Shown: piece by piece, positions 34,656-43,420 of the stretch | Layout: every line of letters starts with the position of its first letter | How positions within the stretch are numbered: the first letter of the stretch is position 1 | Assembly (NCBI RefSeq): GCF_014656195.1 | Contig: NZ_BNBY01000016.1 | Coordinates: 119,575-183,574 of the forward strand | Direction of reading: 5' to 3' | From: Kitasatospora xanthocidica | GTDB taxonomy: Bacteria; Actinomycetota; Actinomycetes; Streptomycetales; Streptomycetaceae | DNA length: 64,000 nt | Position numbers and translations under genes: made by a program | Notes under the pieces: generated by a model | Told to the model about the DNA's origin: nothing | The model's input: the letters and a program-made list of their open reading frames with translations, nothing else | The model's database searches: none

Positions 34656-36058
34656 GCAGCGCAGCGATGGCCGTCGGGCCCCCGGAGCCGCCGGACGCCA
34701 AAAGCCCGGGCAGCGGCGCGCGCCGCGACCGCCGCGACCGCCGCGCCCGCGAACTGGCCGTCGCCCGCAGCGTCCGCGCCACCGCCGAGGGCCTGCCCGA
34801 CAGCCCGCCGTCACCGCACTGGCGGCCCGGTGAGCAGACCGTGCGCCTGCTCGTGGTGGCCACCGTCGCGGCCGTCGCCGCCCTGGCCACCGGCCACGCC
34901 TGGCTGCTCGCCCCGGCGGCCTTCGCGGCCGCCCTGCTCGCGCTGGCGGCCCCCGGCCGCACCCGCCCCACCCGGCTCTCCGCCGAGAGCACCGTCCGGC
35001 CGCAGCGCTGCTTCGAGGGCGAACCCGTGGCCGTGCACGTCACCGTGCACCACGACGGCCGGATCGGCGCGCCCGAGCCCGTGGTGACGCTCGGCCCCGG
35101 CCTCGCCCTGGACGCGCTGACCGTCACCCCCACCGGTGTCGACCTCGTCCTCCGCGCCGACAGCTGGGGCCGACGGCACCTGGGCGTCGTCGACGTCGAC
35201 GTGCCGGACGTCCGCGGCCTGACCCGTCGCACCGTCCGCGCGGACCTCGGCACCGTCGACGTCTTCCCCGTCCCCGACGCCGCCCGCCTCACCCCGATCC
35301 CGGTCCGCCTGCCCGAGCGGATCGGCGAGCACACCACCGCGCACGAGGGCACCGGCGTCGAGGTCGTCGGCGTCCGCCCGCACGTGCCCGGCGAACGGCA
35401 GCGGCGGATCCACTGGCCGTCCACGACCCGCCGCGACGCCGTCCAGATCAACCAGTTCGCCGCCGAACGCGCCGCCGACGCGGTCGTCCTGCTCGACACG
35501 CTCGCCGACTACATCGACGCCGCCAACGGGTCGCGCAGCCTGGACGAAACCCTGCGCGCCGCCACCGGACTGGTCCGGGCCTACCTGCGGCGGCACGACC
35601 GGATCGGCCTCGTCGCGGTCGGCGGGCGCCTGCGCCTGCTCACCGCGGCGACCGGGGAGCGGCAGCTCTACCGCATCGTGGAGAGCGTGCTGGAGGTCCG
35701 TCAGGACCGCCACCCGCGCGGCCCGCTCCCGCCCCTGCCGCTCGCGGCGCTGCCCGGCCACGCCCTCGTCTACGCCTTCACACCGCTCGCCGACCGGCGC
35801 GTCCTCGACGTCCTCGGCCAGGTCCGCGAGCGCGGCAACCCGCTCGTCGTGGTGGAGATCCCGGTCGGCGAACCGGAGGCCCGCCCCGGCGACGAGACCG
35901 ACGCCCTCGCGCTGCGCCTGTGGCGCGCGGAACGCGAGGCGATGCGCGCCACCCTGCGCGGCCGCGGCATCCCGGTGGTCCGCCACACACCCGGCGAGAC
36001 CCTGGACCTGGCCCTCGCGCCCCTGCTGCGCCGCCGAATCGTGGGAGCCGCCCGATGA
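34652..36058 (+). CDS. DUF58 domain-containing protein
   Basis: 468 residues from GTG 34652. Two adjacent membrane helices (about residues 62-100: LLVVATVAAVAALATGHAWLLAPAAFAAALLALAA) are followed by a beta-rich region and the DUF58 core VVGVRPHVPGERQRRIHWPSTTRRDAVQINQFAAERAADAVVLLDTLADY, which leads into a VWA-like fold (LLDT instead of DxSxS). A longer reading frame exists upstream but lies inside moxR. This protein is the usual MoxR client/partner at the membrane. Overlaps the next gene by ATGA. Confidence 0.94.
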   Translation: MSSAAMAVGPPEPPDAKSPGSGARRDRRDRRARELAVARSVRATAEGLPDSPPSPHWRPGEQTVRLLVVATVAAVAALATGHAWLLAPAAFAAALLALAAPGRTRPTRLSAESTVRPQRCFEGEPVAVHVTVHHDGRIGAPEPVVTLGPGLALDALTVTPTGVDLVLRADSWGRRHLGVVDVDVPDVRGLTRRTVRADLGTVDVFPVPDAARLTPIPVRLPERIGEHTTAHEGTGVEVVGVRPHVPGERQRRIHWPSTTRRDAVQINQFAAERAADAVVLLDTLADYIDAANGSRSLDETLRAATGLVRAYLRRHDRIGLVAVGGRLRLLTAATGERQLYRIVESVLEVRQDRHPRGPLPPLPLAALPGHALVYAFTPLADRRVLDVLGQVRERGNPLVVVEIPVGEPEARPGDETDALALRLWRAEREAMRATLRGRGIPVVRHTPGETLDLALAPLLRRRIVGAAR

Positions 36059-36831
36059 CCGGCCGCCCGATCACCGGCGCGTCTACCGGCCGCCCGATCA
36101 CCGGCGCGTCGACCGGCCGCCCGACGAGCGACGCGTCGAACCGCCGCCCGAGCGGACCGGCCCGCGCGCTCGCCGAACCGGCCCGCCGCTCCCGGACCGC
36201 CCGGCGCGGCGACTGGGCCTCCCGGCTGGAGCGCGCCGCCCTGCGCGGCACCGGCACCGCCCTTGCCCTGGCCGCGGCGGGCACCGGAGACGGCACGGTC
36301 ACCGACCGGCTCGGGCCCGTCGGCCTCCTCCCGGTCGCCGTCGGCGCCCTCTGGGCCGCCGTCCCCGCACCGGACGGCCCCGCCGCCAGGACCTGGCCGG
36401 CGCGGCTGTCCGCCGCCCGCACCACGCTCCTCTGCGCCGGATCCGTCCTGCTCGCCGCCCTCGGCGAGCCGTCCTGGTGGCGGGCGCTCGCGGTGACCGT
36501 GCTGCTCGCCGCCCACCTGCTGCTGCTCGACGCGCTCGGGCCCGGGAGTCCGACCATCCGCCCCGCCGCGGCGGCCACCGCCCTCACCGCCTCGTTGCTG
36601 GTCCTGCCGCCGGCCTTCGCCCCCACGGGGGCGGGCGAGTGGTCGCGGCCCTTCGCCCTGCTGGGCCTGGTCACGGCCGCCGCCGGTGTGGGCCTGGCCC
36701 TGCGCTCCGACCGGACGCAGCCCCCGGCCGCGGCGGAACCCCGGCCGGACCCCGGTGGCCCGGCCCGCCCGCGCGAGCCGGCCTGCCCGCGCGAGCCGGC
36801 CCGCCGCCGTCCGGCCCGGCGCCGGCACTGA
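36055..36831 (+). CDS. Membrane protein, last gene of the MoxR/DUF58 operon
   Basis: 258 residues. The N-terminus has a nine-residue repeat (TGRPITGAS twice, TGRPTSDAS once), then a basic region and about six hydrophobic segments (residues 60-220), and a Pro/Arg/Glu-rich tail with repeated ARPREPACPREPARR-like text. No domain recognised. Its coupling to DUF58 (ATGA) suggests that it is a membrane component of the same complex. The disordered repeat-bearing ends look freely variable. Confidence 0.82.
   Translation: MTGRPITGASTGRPITGASTGRPTSDASNRRPSGPARALAEPARRSRTARRGDWASRLERAALRGTGTALALAAAGTGDGTVTDRLGPVGLLPVAVGALWAAVPAPDGPAARTWPARLSAARTTLLCAGSVLLAALGEPSWWRALAVTVLLAAHLLLLDALGPGSPTIRPAAAATALTASLLVLPPAFAPTGAGEWSRPFALLGLVTAAAGVGLALRSDRTQPPAAAEPRPDPGGPARPREPACPREPARRRPARRRH
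36058..36138 (+). repeat. In-frame 27-bp tandem repeat, three units
   Basis: Two nearly identical 27-bp units (36058-36084 and 36085-36111) and a diverged third (36112-36138), encoding TGRPITGAS/TGRPTSDAS at the N-terminus of the membrane protein. Confidence 0.85.
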
Positions 36832-37042
36832 GCACCGCGCCGTACGCCGTTCGCACCCGGCCCTCCCGCCGAACGCGGCCGTCCCGCCCGCGCGGGCCCG
36901 GTCCGTCATGAGCGCTGCCGGGAAACCCCGGTGATCCTCACGGGGCTGATCCACTAGGGTGACCGCCGACCAGCCGGGGCGATCATGCTCGCGAACGGTG
37001 CGCCCACGGCATCACCCATCCATCTGACGGAGGATCTCAACC

Positions 37043-37582
37043 TTGGCCCTCAAGACCCGCATAGCCGCTGCCGCCCTCGGCACCGGTCTGGCGCTCACCG
37101 TCGCCGTCCCGAGCGCGAGCGCCGACGACTACCACCCGTCCGGCGTCCCGAACGTCGTCTCCCTGGGCAGCGCCATCAGCCCGCACTGCCTGGAGATCGG
37201 TGACTGGAGCACCGACAACGGCGCGGCTGCCCGGATGTGGTCCTGCACCGGCGGCGCCAACCAGAACTGGAGCCTGGTGAACGGCTCGCTGGTCGACGCG
37301 AACAGCGGCAAGTGCCTGGAGATCGGCGGCTGGAGCACCGACAACGGCGCACCCTCCGAGCAGTGGGACTGCAACGGCGGCGCCAACCAGAAGTGGATCT
37401 GGACCCACATCCCGGGCACCGGCTACACCCTGCGCAACGCGTGGAGCGGCAAGTGCCTGGACGTCCCGGGCGGGGCGAACACCAACGGTGTCCGCATCCA
37501 GCAGTGGGACTGCTGGAACGGTAACAACCAGATCTGGTTCGCCTTCCCGGCCGGTCAGGGCTATCCCCCGGTCGACTACTAG
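37043..37582 (+). CDS. Secreted ricin-type beta-trefoil lectin domain protein
   Basis: 179 residues from TTG 37043, with GGAGGA eight bases upstream. A Sec signal peptide (KTRIAAAALGTGLALTVAVPSASA, cleavage near residue 27) precedes one beta-trefoil domain with three repeats, each with a Cys and a W-C-x-G-G/N-x-x-N-Q-x-W end (RMWSCTGGANQNW, EQWDCNGGANQKW, QQWDCWNGNNQIW), the QxW-type signature of carbohydrate-binding RICIN domains. There is no attached enzyme, so it is a free extracellular lectin that would bind a sugar polymer. Monocistronic. Confidence 0.95.
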   Translation: MALKTRIAAAALGTGLALTVAVPSASADDYHPSGVPNVVSLGSAISPHCLEIGDWSTDNGAAARMWSCTGGANQNWSLVNGSLVDANSGKCLEIGGWSTDNGAPSEQWDCNGGANQKWIWTHIPGTGYTLRNAWSGKCLDVPGGANTNGVRIQQWDCWNGNNQIWFAFPAGQGYPPVDY

Positions 37583-37622
37583 GGTCGTCCGGGCGAGCCT
37601 CCCGCCCCAGCCCGGTAGTGGC

Positions 37623-37997
37623 TCAGTGGAGACAGAAGCAGAACGGGTGACCGGCCGGGTCGGCGTAGACGCGCCAGTTGGCGTCGGGGCGGAGCCGGTC
37701 GGTCCGCTCCAGGAGGGTCGCGCCGAGGGCGAGCGCCCGCTCCTCCTCGGTGTCGAGGTCGTCGACGTCGAAGTCCAGGTGGAGTTGTTGCGGGCGCTCC
37801 TGGCCGGGCCATTCGGGCGGCCGGTAGCCGTCGACGCGCTGGCAGGCCAAGGGCGTTCCCTCGAAGCCGTGCACCTCGACCCAGTCCGGATCGTCCGGGT
37901 CCGGGACGACCCGGCCGCCGAGCAGGGCCGCGTAGAACTCCGCGAGCCGTAGCGGGTCGGCGCAGTCCAGGGCGACCGCCTGCAGCTTCCGAATCAC
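37623..37997 (-). CDS. VOC family (glyoxalase/bleomycin-resistance fold) protein
   Basis: 124 residues, one full VOC unit of two beta-alpha-beta-beta-beta modules: LQAVALDCADPLRLAEFYAALLGGRVV...WVEVHGFEG and LHLDFDVDDLDTEEERALALGATLLE...WRVYADPAGHPFCFCLH. Only the HLDFDV His and the C-terminal GHPFCF region are candidate ligands. Such single-domain proteins dimerise and may bind small molecules or metals; function here is unknown. Convergent with the lectin gene. Confidence 0.92.
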   Translation of the reverse strand: MIRKLQAVALDCADPLRLAEFYAALLGGRVVPDPDDPDWVEVHGFEGTPLACQRVDGYRPPEWPGQERPQQLHLDFDVDDLDTEEERALALGATLLERTDRLRPDANWRVYADPAGHPFCFCLH

Positions 37998-38175
37998 GTC
38001 CGAACGCCTTCCGTCTCACGTGCCGGTGCCCGCGACCGGCGCTCGCACCGGAGCGCATACCCACTGCCGGGGCGGGCAATGCGCGGTCGTGCGCCGGAGC
38101 GCGCCGACGGCCGGCGTCCGGCGTCCGGCCGCTCGGACCAGCAACCGCTGCTCGGACCGGCAACGGGTGCTCCGC

Positions 38176-39504
38176 TCAGCCGATGGTGACCACCCGGGCC
38201 CACTCCGGTGGGCTCTCCGGCCGGTAGTCCGGGTCGTCCTCGTCGTAGCCGGCGGGGCGGGCGAAGAGGCCGACGACCGTGCGGCAGGGCGGGGGGCTGG
38301 ACGGCCACGGGGTCTGGCCGTCGGTCAGGACCACCACGACGTCCGGCCGGGGCGTCGACCGCAGTGCCGCGCCGAACCCGGCTCGAAGGTCCGTCCCGCC
38401 ACCGCCGAGCAGTGGGATGCCCGCCGTCCGGCACAGGGTGTGCACGGCCTGGGCGGCCGCGTCGCAGGGGACCACCGTGACCTGGTCCCGGCCGCCGACC
38501 GCCCGGCTGATCGCCGCGACCTCCAGCAGTGCGCTGCCCAGCTCGTCGTCGGAGACCGACCCGGAGGTGTCGATGACCACCGCGACCCGCGGCGGCCGCC
38601 GCCGCAGGCTCGGCAGCAGCACGCCCGGCACCCCGGCCGAGCGGCGGGCTGGGCGGCCGTAGCTGTAGTCCTCGCCCGCGCCGGGGCCGGAGACCGCCGA
38701 GCGCATCGCCGCGCCCAGCAGCTGCCGCCACGGCTGCGGCGGGTGGAAGGCCTCCTCGGCCCAGCGCTGCCAGCCCGCCGGGGCGTCGCCGGGGCGGCCC
38801 CGGATCCCCTCGGCGACCCGGAAGCGGACGGCGTCGCGCTCCTGCGCGGTCATCCCGTGGGCACCGTCGGGGCCGAGCTCCCAGGGCCGGTCGGTGCCGT
38901 CGGCGCCGCTGCCGCAGTCCAGCCAGGCCGCTTCCAGGCTGCGCGGGTGGAAGCGGTAGTCGCGCAGGTACTCCTCCATCAGCAGTCCCTCCGGCAGCAG
39001 GAGGGTGCCGGGCCGCAGGGCGCCCGCCGGGCGGACCAGCCCGTCTCCGTACACGTCGTCGTTGATCTCGCAGTCGGCGGCGATGTTGGTCCGCAGCTGT
39101 GCGGCGGGGCCCTCCAGGCCGAGCTCGCGGGCGATGCGCTCGCTGCGGCCGTGGTGGTCGCGCAGCAGGTGCGAGACCTCGTGGACCCACACGCCGGCGA
39201 GTTCCTCCACGGGGGTGCGGTCGACGAAGACCGGCGAGGCGTAGCAGCGCCAGTACCGGTCCACGGCCATGGTCGGCACCTGCCGCGACTCCACCAGGTG
39301 GAGCGCGAACAGGGCGGTCGCCAGGTACGGCCGGGCCCGGGCGGCCTGCAGCCGGGCCGCGTACAGCTTCTCCCAGTCCAGTACGGTCTCCCGGTTCAGC
39401 GGCTTCTCCCGGCTCAGCGCGTTCTCCCGGCTCAGGCCGTTCTCCCGGTCCAGCGCGTTCTGCCGGTCCGGTGCGACGGGCGTCGCGGCGGCGGCCGTGT
39501 TCAT
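38176..39504 (-). CDS. VWA-like/metallopeptidase-like partner of a MoxR-type ATPase (DUF2201-like)
   Basis: 442 residues from ATG 39504 (overlap ATGA with the upstream ATPase gene). The N-terminus carries five hexapeptide repeats (RxNxLx, residues 14-43). A zinc-protease-like helix WVHEVSHLLRDHHGRS is followed by the VWA-type C-terminal domain (VAVVIDTSGSVSDDELGSALLEVAAISRA, GGGGTDLRAGF, VVVLTDGQTPWP), with an intact MIDAS DTSGS...T...D. This matches the predicted metal-dependent peptidase/VWA (DUF2201) group seen beside MoxR ATPases. It likely acts as the ATPase's client adaptor. Confidence 0.92.
   Translation of the reverse strand: MNTAAAATPVAPDRQNALDRENGLSRENALSREKPLNRETVLDWEKLYAARLQAARARPYLATALFALHLVESRQVPTMAVDRYWRCYASPVFVDRTPVEELAGVWVHEVSHLLRDHHGRSERIARELGLEGPAAQLRTNIAADCEINDDVYGDGLVRPAGALRPGTLLLPEGLLMEEYLRDYRFHPRSLEAAWLDCGSGADGTDRPWELGPDGAHGMTAQERDAVRFRVAEGIRGRPGDAPAGWQRWAEEAFHPPQPWRQLLGAAMRSAVSGPGAGEDYSYGRPARRSAGVPGVLLPSLRRRPPRVAVVIDTSGSVSDDELGSALLEVAAISRAVGGRDQVTVVPCDAAAQAVHTLCRTAGIPLLGGGGTDLRAGFGAALRSTPRPDVVVVLTDGQTPWPSSPPPCRTVVGLFARPAGYDEDDPDYRPESPPEWARVVTIG
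39376..39465 (-). repeat. In-frame 18-bp tandem repeat, five units
   Basis: Encodes RQNALD-RENGLS-RENALS (18 residues) and then REKPLN-RETVLD at the N-terminus of the VWA-like protein. The Leu every six residues and alternating charges suggest an expandable helical or disordered linker. Confidence 0.85.
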
Positions 39505-40736
39505 CGGCCCGCCTTCTGCGCGACCCGGGCGGCGGCGCGGTCGGCCCGGCGGGAGAGCGCCAGCGCCGGGGCGAGCCGCTCGATCGACTCCGGCACGTCC
39601 CAGTCGTCCCGGCGCAGCGAGGCCAGCGTGGTGGCCGGGACGACCAGCAGGTCCGGTGCCCCGGTCTCCAGGGCCCGGGCCAGCAGTGCCCAGGCCGCGT
39701 CCCAGCGCTGACGGTCCGGCCGGTTGCGCACCGCCGCGACCACCCCGTCCAGCACCGCCTGGCGCAGGTCCCCGCGCTCGGGCAGGTCGGCGCCGGCCGG
39801 GTCGGCGAGCAGGTCCTCCGGGTCGGGCAGGTCCATCCGGTCCATGCTCGCCATCAGTTCGAGCCCGGGCCCGTCCCCGACGGTGCCGCGGACCAGCAGC
39901 GACAGCACCTCCCGGGAGGAGCCGGCGGCGGTCGCGAAGGCGATCAGCCGCAGCGTCATGTCCCAGCTGCGCGGTGACGGCCAGGCGCCGCCGCGGCGGG
40001 TCTCGGTGGTGGGCAGCCGGTGCACCAGGTCCGGGCGGGCGGTGAGCAGCCCGCACACCGCGCGCCGGGCGAAGGCGACGGCCTGCGGCAGCGCCTGCGG
40101 GTCGAGCCGGGGCAGGGCGGCCACCGGCCAGACGCCGCCGAGGCCGCGCACCACCACCTCGTGGTCGTGCACCCAGGAGAGGTGGACGAAGCGGTTGGCC
40201 AGCGGCGGGCTCAGCTCCCAGCCGTCGGCCGCCGACGCGCGCGGGTTGGCGGCGGCGACGATCCGTACGCCCGGCGGGAGCCGGAGCGTGCCGATGCGGC
40301 GTTCCAGGACCACCCGGAGCAGTGCGGCCTGGACGGCGGGCGGCGCGGTGGACAGCTCGTCCAGGAAGAGCAGCCCGCGTCCGGCCCGCACCAGCCGCAC
40401 CGCCCACTCCGGCGGGGCCATCGGGACGCCCTGCTGCGCCGGGTCGTCGCCGACGATCGGCAGTCCGGAGAAGTCGGAGGGCTCGTGGACGCTGGCGATC
40501 ACCGTGGTGAGCGGCAGCTCCAGGGCCTCGGCGAGCTGGTTGATCGCGGCGGTCTTGCCGATGCCGGGCTCGCCCCAGAGCAGGACGGGCAGGTCGGCGG
40601 CGACGGCGAGGGTGAGGGCCTCCAGCTGGCTGTCGGCGCGGGCTTCGGTGGCGCTGTCGCCGAGGAGGTCGAGCAGTCGGCGGGCGACGTCGAGCCGGGC
40701 GGCTTCGGGGGCGAGTTCGGGCGTGGAAACGGGCAT
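39501..40736 (-). CDS. MoxR-type AAA+ ATPase (second system)
   Basis: 411 residues. Walker A WGEPGIGKTAAINQLAE, Walker B GLLFLDELSTAPPAVQAALLRVVLERRIGTLRLPPGVRIVAAANP, and a sensor/lid region. It differs from the classical MoxR at 33573 in its Walker B (LDEL) and in having a VWA/peptidase-like partner rather than DUF58, so it belongs to a RavA/CbbQ-like branch of MoxR ATPases. Coupled to the partner by ATGA; a 458-residue protein is encoded just upstream in the same direction. Confidence 0.93.
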   Translation of the reverse strand: MPVSTPELAPEAARLDVARRLLDLLGDSATEARADSQLEALTLAVAADLPVLLWGEPGIGKTAAINQLAEALELPLTTVIASVHEPSDFSGLPIVGDDPAQQGVPMAPPEWAVRLVRAGRGLLFLDELSTAPPAVQAALLRVVLERRIGTLRLPPGVRIVAAANPRASAADGWELSPPLANRFVHLSWVHDHEVVVRGLGGVWPVAALPRLDPQALPQAVAFARRAVCGLLTARPDLVHRLPTTETRRGGAWPSPRSWDMTLRLIAFATAAGSSREVLSLLVRGTVGDGPGLELMASMDRMDLPDPEDLLADPAGADLPERGDLRQAVLDGVVAAVRNRPDRQRWDAAWALLARALETGAPDLLVVPATTLASLRRDDWDVPESIERLAPALALSRRADRAAARVAQKAGR

Positions 40737-40789
40737 GGGTGATCACCTTGAGGAGTGGAAGACGGAGCGGTACGGGTACTGACGGACCG

Positions 40790-42166
40790 TCAGTTGCGGG
40801 TGGCGAGGCGCGGGTGGGCGCGGAGGGAGAAGTGGCGCGGACGGGGCCGGAAGGCGCCGTCACGCGGGGGTGTGCGGTAGGTGCGCGGGCGAGTGTGTGC
40901 CGGGTAGTCCAGGCCGGAGCGGCTCAGCCCCGTCCGGTAGAGGCCGTACGTGATCCGCCGCTGCGCGGCCGCCGCCAGTTCGTCGCGCAGCGGGCCGTCG
41001 CGCAGCACCGCCTCCGGGCCGAGCAGGCCCTCGATCACGGCCAGCGCCCCGGCGGTGTCGCCGTGGTCCAACCGCTCGCGGACACCGGCCAGTTCCTGCG
41101 GGTTGCGGTGCGCCAGGTCGACCGCGCGCAGGCACGGCAGCGGGCTGCCGGACAGGGCGGACAGCAGCTCCTCGCGCCGTAGTTGGGCCGGATCGTGGTC
41201 GAGCGGGGTGAGCACCCCGTCGACCAGGCCGATCCGGTGCCACGCGCCGCGGCAGTCCACCAGCCGCTGGAACTCCGGCGGATCGGACCGGTCCGTCCGG
41301 GGCGGGTGCCCGGGCGCCAACGCGGCGGCCACCAGCGGGTGCAGCCGGTCCGGCTCGATCGCGCCACGGCGGAGCAGGTCGAGGTCGGGCGGCTCCCAGG
41401 TCGCGGCGTCGGGCAGCAGGGGCAGCGCCGGGGTGCCGCGGACGGCCTCGGTCACGGACCCGTCCGCCCCGAGGACCAGCCGCCGGCGCCCGAGCCGTAC
41501 CAGGACGGGCCCGTCGGGGAGCCCGTCGGCACGCAGCAGCAGCGCGGCCTCGGCGGCCCACCGGTCGGCGGCGGGGTGCCGCTCGGGGTCGTCGAACCGG
41601 CTGTCGTACGGGCGAGTTGGAGCACTCGGCCCGGCCCGTTCAGCCAACTCCCCGCTGCGCCCGGCGTCCCAGAGGTGCCGGTGCAGGTCGTAGCGGAACC
41701 GGCGGCTGGGGCGTGGACGTGGGTGCGGGGCACGGCTGTCGCCGCCGGAACCGTCCCAGAGCGCGAGGGCGATCCGCTGGCCGTACTCCGCCCAGGCGGG
41801 CGGCGTACGGACCACCAGGGACGCCGGGCGCTCGCCCGGGTAGCGGGCCAGGGCCATGGTGAGCCCGGGCCGCAGCATCCCGTCGGGCGCGGATCGCGGC
41901 AGGTGCCAGCGGAGCAAGTCCGGTGCGAGGCACCGGAGATCGGCGCGTACCCGGTTCGCGAGTTCCCGGCCGTGGGTGCGCGCGACGTCCCCGAGGCGGA
42001 AGTCGACCTCGACGTTGGCGGCCGCGCAGGCCCCGGCCCAGTCGCCGGCCAGACGGCGGGCGGTGGCGGTTTCGATCATGGAGGGCGGCACGGCGTACTC
42101 GCGTACGCGCCGCCAGAAGGACGTGCGGGAGTCGTCCCCGTTCGCGGTGGAAGTGAGCATCAGCAC
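40790..42166 (-). CDS. Conserved hypothetical protein upstream of the MoxR/VWA pair
   Basis: 458 residues, soluble, without recognised domains. It is Arg/Pro-rich, with FWRRVREYAVPPSMIETATARRLAGDWAGACAAANVEVDFRLGDVARTHGRELANRVRADLRCLAPDLLRWHLPR at the start, and a basic C-terminus. The gene lies 53 bp upstream of the ATPase gene; such proteins recur next to this ATPase/VWA pair in Streptomyces, so it is probably a third component. ATG 42160 is an alternative start two codons in. Confidence 0.8.
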   Translation of the reverse strand: MLMLTSTANGDDSRTSFWRRVREYAVPPSMIETATARRLAGDWAGACAAANVEVDFRLGDVARTHGRELANRVRADLRCLAPDLLRWHLPRSAPDGMLRPGLTMALARYPGERPASLVVRTPPAWAEYGQRIALALWDGSGGDSRAPHPRPRPSRRFRYDLHRHLWDAGRSGELAERAGPSAPTRPYDSRFDDPERHPAADRWAAEAALLLRADGLPDGPVLVRLGRRRLVLGADGSVTEAVRGTPALPLLPDAATWEPPDLDLLRRGAIEPDRLHPLVAAALAPGHPPRTDRSDPPEFQRLVDCRGAWHRIGLVDGVLTPLDHDPAQLRREELLSALSGSPLPCLRAVDLAHRNPQELAGVRERLDHGDTAGALAVIEGLLGPEAVLRDGPLRDELAAAAQRRITYGLYRTGLSRSGLDYPAHTRPRTYRTPPRDGAFRPRPRHFSLRAHPRLATRN

Positions 42167-42583
42167 TCACTCTTCGCGGACGGGACCCCCATTCTGTGAT
42201 CAGCGTGAGTGGTCATCGTCGGGGAGCATAGCGCCCGCGGCCGGGCGCCGCCACAGGGTTTCGCCGCCCCGGTTCCGACCGGTGTGCCGGGCGCTCAAGG
42301 GCTGCTGGAACCCGGGTCGAGAAGGGTGGTTCATGGTGGCTTGGGTGTGTTCTGGTGGTGGGCGGAGAAGAACGCGGACCCCACGACCGGGGGCCGGGCG
42401 GGGCGGCGCGAGGGCCTGTCAGGGGCGTAGACGCTCGCGCATGGAGCTGAGTGCGGAGGCTATGGTTCGCCGGCCCGGAGTGGCATTGACTGGTGGACAC
42501 GAGGACGGACGCGAAGGGATCGCGGGATCCGGAGCGCGTCCGGCCGATCCGACTGGTTTCTACTCCGAGCGAGGGTGATCGTG
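42167..42583. other. Divergent intergenic region, no gene seen
   Basis: 417 bp between the hypothetical gene and the NmrA-like gene. A short frame at 42209-42430 has no ribosome site or recognisable protein, so I reject it. From about 42310 the plus strand becomes G- and T-rich, a skew that continues into the next gene. Confidence 0.4.
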
Positions 42584-43420
42584 ATGGCTGGTGTGGTGGA
42601 TCTGTCGACGGACGCTGGTGTGGTGCTGGTGGTCGGTGGGACGGGTAAGACGGGTCGTCGGGTGGCGGATCGGTTGGTGGCTCGTGGGTACGGGGTGCGG
42701 GTGGGTTCGCGGTCGGGTGGGGTGCCGTTCGACTGGCATGACGAGGGGACGTGGGAGGGGGCGTTGGAGGGGGTGAGTGCGGCGTATCTGACGTACTACC
42801 CGGATCTGGCGTTTCCCGGTGCGGTGGAGGCGGTGGGGGCGTTCTCGCGGTTGGCGGCGGCGCGGGGTGTGGGGCGGTTGGTGTTGTTGTCGGGGCGTGG
42901 TGAGGAGGCGGCGGAGGCGGGGGAGAAGGCGGTGATGGAGTCGGGGGCCGCGTGGACGGTGGTGCGGTGTGCGTGGTTCGACCAGAACTTCAGTGAGTCG
43001 TTCTTCCTGGAGCCGGTGCTGGCGGGGGAGTTGGCGTTGCCGGTGGGTGGTGCGGTGGAGCCGTTCGTGGATGTGGAGGACATCGCGGAGGTGGCGGTGG
43101 CGGCGTTGACGGAGGCGGGGCATGCGGGGGAGGTGTACGAGTTGACGGGGCCGCGGTTGCTGTCGTTCGCGGATGTGGCGGTGGAGTTGTCGCGGGCGGT
43201 GGGTCGTGAGGTGCGGTTCGAGGCGGTGTCGCTGGAGTCGTACCGGCGGGTGCTGGTGGAGGCGGGGTTGCCGGCGGACTTCGCGGAGTTGTTCTCGGTG
43301 ATCCTGGACGGTCGTAACGCGTCGTTGGGTGACGGGGTGCGGCGGGCGTTGGGGCGGGAGCCGCGGGACTTCGCGGACTACGCTCGGGAGGCCGCCGCCT
43401 CCGGCGTGTGGAACACGTGA
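42584..43420 (+). CDS. NAD(P)H-binding NmrA-like oxidoreductase
   Basis: 278 residues from ATG 42584 (GAGGG nine bases upstream; GTG 42575 also possible). Rossmann motif VLVVGGTGKTGRRVADRLVARGYGVRV, then VSAAYLTYYPD, GVGRLVLLSGRGEEAAEAGEKAVMESGAAWTVVRCAWFDQNFSE and FVDVEDIAEVAVAAL, the NmrA/atypical-SDR pattern of QOR2-like quinone reductases and redox sensors. There is no Tyr-x3-Lys pair. Codons end mostly in G (GTG, GCG, CGG, GGG), unlike the C-ending genes around it, giving a marked plus-strand GC skew. Confidence 0.92.
   Translation: MAGVVDLSTDAGVVLVVGGTGKTGRRVADRLVARGYGVRVGSRSGGVPFDWHDEGTWEGALEGVSAAYLTYYPDLAFPGAVEAVGAFSRLAAARGVGRLVLLSGRGEEAAEAGEKAVMESGAAWTVVRCAWFDQNFSESFFLEPVLAGELALPVGGAVEPFVDVEDIAEVAVAALTEAGHAGEVYELTGPRLLSFADVAVELSRAVGREVRFEAVSLESYRRVLVEAGLPADFAELFSVILDGRNASLGDGVRRALGREPRDFADYAREAAASGVWNT

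Noticed and set aside
42209..42430. 73-residue ORF upstream of the NmrA-like gene
   Set aside because: No ribosome site, no recognisable sequence, lies in a skewed promoter region.
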